A stretch of 17,657 nucleotides of DNA from Pseudomonadota bacterium (GTDB taxonomy: Bacteria; Pseudomonadota; Alphaproteobacteria; Rhizobiales; Rhizobiaceae): assembly GCA_023433855.1 (NCBI GenBank), contig JAEYTV010000271.1, positions 1 to 17,657 of the forward strand. The letters run 5' to 3'. Under the pieces are notes generated by a model. It did not search any database, had not been told where the DNA came from, and saw nothing but the letters and a program-made list of their open reading frames with translations. This document shows, in pieces, positions 14,722 to 17,657 of the stretch. Position numbers and translations under genes: made by a program. Within the stretch, counting starts at the first letter, position 1, and every line of letters starts with the position of its first letter.

Positions 14722-15496
14722 GGGCGGCCCGTCGTCCCAGATAGGCTTCAATGACCTGTGGGTGCTGGCGCACCTCGGAAAAGCTCCCTTCGGTGATCTT
14801 CACGCCGTGATCGAGGGCTACCACCCGGTCCGATATGCCGCGCACAACCGTGAGGTCGTGCTCGATCAGCATGATCGCCACGCCGCGGTCACGGATCTTG
14901 CGGATATCCTCGATGAGTTCGCGTGACTCGGTCGGGTTCATGCCGGCTGCCGGCTCGTCCAGCAGCAGCGCCAGCGGCTCCGTCGCCAGCGCGCGCGCGA
15001 TCTCGAGACGTCTGCGATTGGCATAGGACAGTGACGAGGCCGTCATGTCCTGGCGCGGCAGCAACCGGTCGCCGAAAATCCCGAGCAACGCGCGTGCGCT
15101 CGCTGTCACGCGCTCTCGCTCGGCCTTGGCTGACGGCAGACCTAGCAAGGTGCCGACTATAGTGGCATTCGACCGGCAGTGGTGGCCTACCAGCACGTTC
15201 TCCAGCACCGTCATTTCATTAAAGAGGCGCTGGTTCTGGAAAGTGCGTGCAACGCCCAGCGCCGTGATGCGGTGCGGCTTGAGTCCGGCCAGACTGTGCT
15301 TGCCGTCGCCAAGCGTGATCTCACCGCCACTGGCCCGATAGATGCCGGTAATGACGTTGAAGATCGTCGTCTTGCCCGAGCCGTTCGGGCCGATGAGGCA
15401 GACGATCTCGCCTTCATTCAGAACGAAATCGAAGTTCTGAACCGCATTCAGGCCGCCGAAGCGCTTGCTCAGGCCAGAGATCTGGAGCAATGCCAT
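14708..15496 (-). CDS. livG: Branched-chain-amino-acid-type ABC importer ATPase LivG
   Basis: A 262-residue ABC ATPase and the first gene of the leftward importer operon. It carries Walker A GPNGSGKTT, the LivG-specific phrases GVARTFQNQRLFNEMTVLENVLVG and DRVVALDHGVKI, Walker B LALLLDEPAAGMNPTE and switch IEHD. The signature is LSYANRRRLEIARAL rather than the textbook LSGGQ; this degenerate form fits LivG proteins. GGGAG lies 7 nt before the ATG. It is transcribed from the region shared with the XRE-cupin regulator, which is probably its controller. Confidence 0.93.
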   Translation of the reverse strand: MALLQISGLSKRFGGLNAVQNFDFVLNEGEIVCLIGPNGSGKTTIFNVITGIYRASGGEITLGDGKHSLAGLKPHRITALGVARTFQNQRLFNEMTVLENVLVGHHCRSNATIVGTLLGLPSAKAERERVTASARALLGIFGDRLLPRQDMTASSLSYANRRRLEIARALATEPLALLLDEPAAGMNPTESRELIEDIRKIRDRGVAIMLIEHDLTVVRGISDRVVALDHGVKITEGSFSEVRQHPQVIEAYLGRRAAHAQT

Positions 15497-15586
15497 TCGC
15501 CGCTCCCGGTTGACGATATTCTTAGTCCCCCCACGCTTCTGCTCCGTTGCGACCCCGGTTTCGTCCTGTCATGCATCAGCAAAAAT

Positions 15587-15614
15587 ACGCTATCGGCTTT
15601 TTTCTTGATGTCAA
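15587..15614 (-). promoter_or_regulatory. Candidate promoter for the importer operon
   Basis: On the minus strand a perfect TTGACA (15614-15609) is followed after 16 nt by TAGCGT (15592-15587, three of six matches). It reads toward livG. The 18-bp palindrome lies directly upstream of the -35 box, where a bound regulator could touch RNA polymerase. Confidence 0.4.
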
Positions 15615-15633
15615 ATTATTTTCTAGATAGAAA
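15605..15633 (+). promoter_or_regulatory. Candidate promoter for the XRE-cupin regulator gene
   Basis: TTGATG (15605-15610), a 17-nt spacer, then TAGAAA (15628-15633), each matching consensus at four of six positions. The -10 box lies inside the palindrome, so a protein bound there would block this promoter; autorepression is likely. Confidence 0.35.
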
Positions 15634-15635
15634 AT
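15618..15635. promoter_or_regulatory. 18-bp perfect palindrome, candidate XRE-cupin operator
   Basis: ATTTTCTA (15618-15625) and TAGAAAAT (15628-15635) are exact inverted repeats around a GA centre. The site is AT-rich within GC-rich DNA and lies between the divergent livG and XRE-cupin genes. Its size and symmetry suit a dimeric lambda-repressor-like HTH protein. The palindrome is seen; its binding partner is inferred. Confidence 0.6.
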
Positions 15636-15671
15636 TGAGAGAACGAGTTCGATCCGCAGGTGATGGACGGA

Positions 15672-16313
15672 ATGGCTGACAAGCGCATATCGACGGAAGC
15701 CCCTCAAGGCAGCAGCCCTGGGTCGCCGGTGGCGCGTGTGCTCTCCGAAATACGTCATGGAAATCGCTGGACACTGGCAGAGGTGAGCCGGCGCACCGGC
15801 GTGTCGATCTCCACCCTGTCAAAGATCGAAAACAATCAAAGCGCTCCCGCTTATGGCGTCCTCACTCGTCTGGCCGCCGGTCTCGGCATCGATTTCGTCG
15901 AATTGCTGGGCGAGCAGGCTCCGGTGTTCGCGCCCGGCATGCGAGCCGTTACGCGCGCCGACAAGGGCACGCCCTATGTGACTCCGATCGGCAAGTATCT
16001 GGCGATAGCAAGCGAACTGGCGGCCAAGACGATGCAGCCCATGGTGGTGTCTGTTCCCCCCAAGGGTAAGCGGGCGCCTCAGTTCCGGAGTTCCCACAGC
16101 GGCGAGGAGTTCCTGTTCGTCATCGAGGGCGTCGTGGAATTCTACCTGGAGCCCTATGCGCCGTTGATCCTCCATCCGGGCGACAGCGTCTATTTCGACG
16201 GCTCGTCCAAACATGGCTTCGCGTCCTGCGGCGAGCATGATGCGAAGATATTGTGCGTGTGCCTGATGGGAAAGACGGACATGGACGGGCACATCTCGGC
16301 ACATGGAGGATAG
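15672..16313 (+). CDS. XRE-family transcriptional regulator with C-terminal cupin domain
   Basis: A regulator of about 213 residues with a lambda-repressor-like HTH (about residues 21-80: VARVLSEIRHGNRWTLAEVSR, TGVSISTLSKIENNQSAPAYGVLTRLAAGLGI) and a cupin barrel at the C-terminus. The cupin shows SSHSGEEFLFVIEGVVEFYL, LHPGDSVYFDGSSKHGF and a final ILCVCL strand, fitting a small-ligand sensor. The start is unsure: ATG 15672 has a weak AGGTG about 9 nt upstream, while GTG 15660 and ATG 15663 are in frame. It is divergent from livG and 3 nt upstream of the racemase gene, so it probably controls the importer and racemase together, responding to the imported compound or a derivative. Confidence 0.88.
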   Translation: MADKRISTEAPQGSSPGSPVARVLSEIRHGNRWTLAEVSRRTGVSISTLSKIENNQSAPAYGVLTRLAAGLGIDFVELLGEQAPVFAPGMRAVTRADKGTPYVTPIGKYLAIASELAAKTMQPMVVSVPPKGKRAPQFRSSHSGEEFLFVIEGVVEFYLEPYAPLILHPGDSVYFDGSSKHGFASCGEHDAKILCVCLMGKTDMDGHISAHGG

Positions 16314-16316
16314 GCT

Positions 16317-17024
16317 GTGACTGCGACGAAGTGCATGGGCGTCATAGGCGGATTGGGACCCGCCGCGACGATCGCCTTCATGTCGGCGGTGCTTGCCCGC
16401 ACTCCAATCGAGCGGACCGGCGAGCATCTCCACTTGATCGTCGACAGCAATCCCGGCGTGCCGGACATCAATGCTGCCGTCCTCGGCCTTGGGCCAAGTC
16501 CGCTCGACGCCTTGCAGGTCATGGCGAGACGGCTCGAGGCAGCGGGGGCCGACTTTCTCGTGATGGCGTGCAATGCCGCCCATTTCTACGAGGAGGGCAT
16601 TCGGCGGTCTGTCGCCATTCCGTTGCTGAGCATGGTCGATACGACTTGCGCGTATATCGAGACGAGCCTGCCGGATGCGCGCCGAGCGGGACTTGTCGCC
16701 ACGGACGGAGGGATCGCCTGCGGCATATACCAACGTGGCCTCGGCGCACGCGGTCTGGAGGCGCTAGTCCCCTCGCCGGCACAAACGCAGTCGGTGATGG
16801 CCGCCGTCGCCAGGATTAGGCTGGGAGATCACGGCCCCCTTGCAAGGGAACCGCTGATCGAACGGATCGACAGCCTCGCCGAGGCCGGCGCGGATTGCGT
16901 CATAGCTGGATGCACAGAGATCCCGCTCGTGCTGACCGGCGCGAACTTAGGCGTTCCTCTCATCGATCCTGCGGATGTCCTGGCCGAAGCCGCCGTCGCC
17001 TTCGCTATCGGCACGGAGGCCTAG
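16317..17024 (+). CDS. Aspartate/glutamate racemase-family protein
   Basis: A 235-residue PLP-independent racemase of the Asp/Glu racemase superfamily. It shows the N-terminal glycine loop GVIGGLGPAATIAFM (residues 8-22), the first catalytic cysteine Cys85 in VMACNAAH (family form ACNTAH), and the second, Cys199, in IAGCTEIPLVL. Both cysteines needed for two-base proton exchange are present, so it should be active. The GTG start at 16317 has GGAGGA 6 nt upstream and lies 3 nt after the XRE-cupin stop, so the two are co-transcribed. Together with the importer this suggests uptake and racemisation of an amino acid or related acid. Relatives include hydantoin racemase and maleate isomerase, so the amino-acid substrate is not certain. 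Confidence 0.87.
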   Translation: MTATKCMGVIGGLGPAATIAFMSAVLARTPIERTGEHLHLIVDSNPGVPDINAAVLGLGPSPLDALQVMARRLEAAGADFLVMACNAAHFYEEGIRRSVAIPLLSMVDTTCAYIETSLPDARRAGLVATDGGIACGIYQRGLGARGLEALVPSPAQTQSVMAAVARIRLGDHGPLAREPLIERIDSLAEAGADCVIAGCTEIPLVLTGANLGVPLIDPADVLAEAAVAFAIGTEA

Positions 17025-17067
17025 TTTTATCGGTGACGATTGATCCAAATGTGATGGAGCCAGACAC

Positions 17068-17657
17068 GTGAACATTCTGATTACGGGTGCCTTCGGCTTT
17101 CTGGGGCGACGATTGGCCACTCGGCTTCTGGAAACAGGCAGCCTTATCGACAGCGGCGGGAATATGCGCCCTATCGACAGGATCATACTTTCCGACATCG
17201 AAACGCCTACCCTTGATGACTTGGACGATCCCCGTCTCGAGATCATCCGGGGCGATCTCGGTGACGCATCGTTCGTCGACGGTCTGGTCACTCCCGCCGT
17301 CTCGAGCGTGTTCCATCTCGGCTCGCTTGTCAGCGGCGGAGCCGAACAAAATTTTACCCTAGGGATGAACGCCAATTTCTTCGGGACATGGAACGTGCTG
17401 GACGCGTGCCGAAAATCGGGAAATGCACCCAAAGTGGTGTTTACCAGTTCTATTGCGGCGTATGGGGGAAAACTGCCGCCAGTCCTGTCCGATGACCAGC
17501 GCTTGACGCCGGAAAGCTCGTACGGTGTACAAAAGGTGATTGGCGAACTGCTAGTCGCAGAGTTCACGCGCAAGGGATACGTCGACGGCCGGTCCGTCAG
17601 GCTTCCAATCATCGCCGTCCGCCCCGGCAAGGCCAACACCGCCGCATCGTCCTGGGC
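17068..17657 (+). CDS. DenD-like NAD-dependent epimerase/dehydrogenase (D-erythronate dehydrogenase-like), 3' end beyond window
   Basis: The first 196 residues of an extended SDR. It starts MNILITGAFGFLG with the GxxGxxG loop at residues 7-13, then DPRLEIIRGDLGD, VFHLGSLVSGGAEQNFTLGM (81-100), VVFTSSIAAYGG, and catalytic Tyr152/Lys156 in SSYGVQKVIGE, followed by RPGKANTAASSW. VSGGAEQNF..GM and RPGKxNxAASS are typical of D-erythronate dehydrogenase (DenD) and its relatives, which oxidise C4 sugar acids. GTG at 17068 has GGAG 8 nt upstream; it starts 43 nt after the racemase stop. The reading frame is open to the window edge, so the gene is only cut, not broken. An operon with the racemase is likely. 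The exact substrate is unproven. Confidence 0.82.
   Translation, partial: MNILITGAFGFLGRRLATRLLETGSLIDSGGNMRPIDRIILSDIETPTLDDLDDPRLEIIRGDLGDASFVDGLVTPAVSSVFHLGSLVSGGAEQNFTLGMNANFFGTWNVLDACRKSGNAPKVVFTSSIAAYGGKLPPVLSDDQRLTPESSYGVQKVIGELLVAEFTRKGYVDGRSVRLPIIAVRPGKANTAASSW

Noticed and set aside
1..17657. CRISPR arrays, tRNA, rRNA, or an anti-phage defence system
   Set aside because: No regularly spaced repeats, tRNA-like cloverleaf or defence-type genes were seen; the lone terminase nuclease is phage-derived and has no defence partner.

Overview
The window looks like accessory-genome DNA from a high-GC alphaproteobacterium, probably a Rhizobiales member (Mesorhizobium/Rhizobium/Ensifer type). 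I infer this from the codon bias, the protein styles and the density of ABC uptake systems next to catabolic operons with local regulators. No species marker (rRNA, tRNA or housekeeping gene) is present, so the assignment is tentative.

Left block (69-9671). A family-1 solute-binding protein reads leftward, and its permeases presumably lie off the left edge. It diverges from a rightward catabolic operon. The operon order is MocR-type regulator, PRISE-family enone reductase (progesterone 5-beta-reductase/iridoid synthase-like), a possible 32-codon small ORF, SDR 1, acyl-CoA dehydrogenase, SDR 2, acyl-CoA synthetase and APH-fold phosphotransferase. Most junctions are 20 nt or less, or overlap. 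The acyl-CoA dehydrogenase and the APH-fold kinase look like the two halves of the fused animal proteins ACAD10/ACAD11, and like LvaC and LvaA of levulinate catabolism in Pseudomonas putida. I propose a CoA-dependent route for an oxo/enone or 4-hydroxy acid: activation by the ligase, C=C reduction by PRISE, carbonyl reduction or hydroxyl oxidation by the two SDRs, then phosphorylation and dephosphorylative isomerisation by kinase plus ACAD, feeding beta-oxidation.

Middle (9672-10803). This junction carries an orphan C-terminal nuclease half of a phage terminase large subunit, with short non-coding flanks. It looks like a prophage scar between two catabolic/uptake islands.

Right block (10804-17657). 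A complete branched-chain-amino-acid-type (HAAT) ABC importer reads leftward in the order livG, livF, livH, livM, substrate-binding protein. It diverges from a rightward set: XRE-cupin regulator, Asp/Glu-racemase-family enzyme, and the 5' part of a DenD-like (D-erythronate dehydrogenase-like) epimerase cut by the window end. A perfect 18-bp palindrome lies in the divergent promoter region and is a good candidate operator for the XRE-cupin protein. No CRISPR array, tRNA, rRNA or intact insertion sequence was seen.
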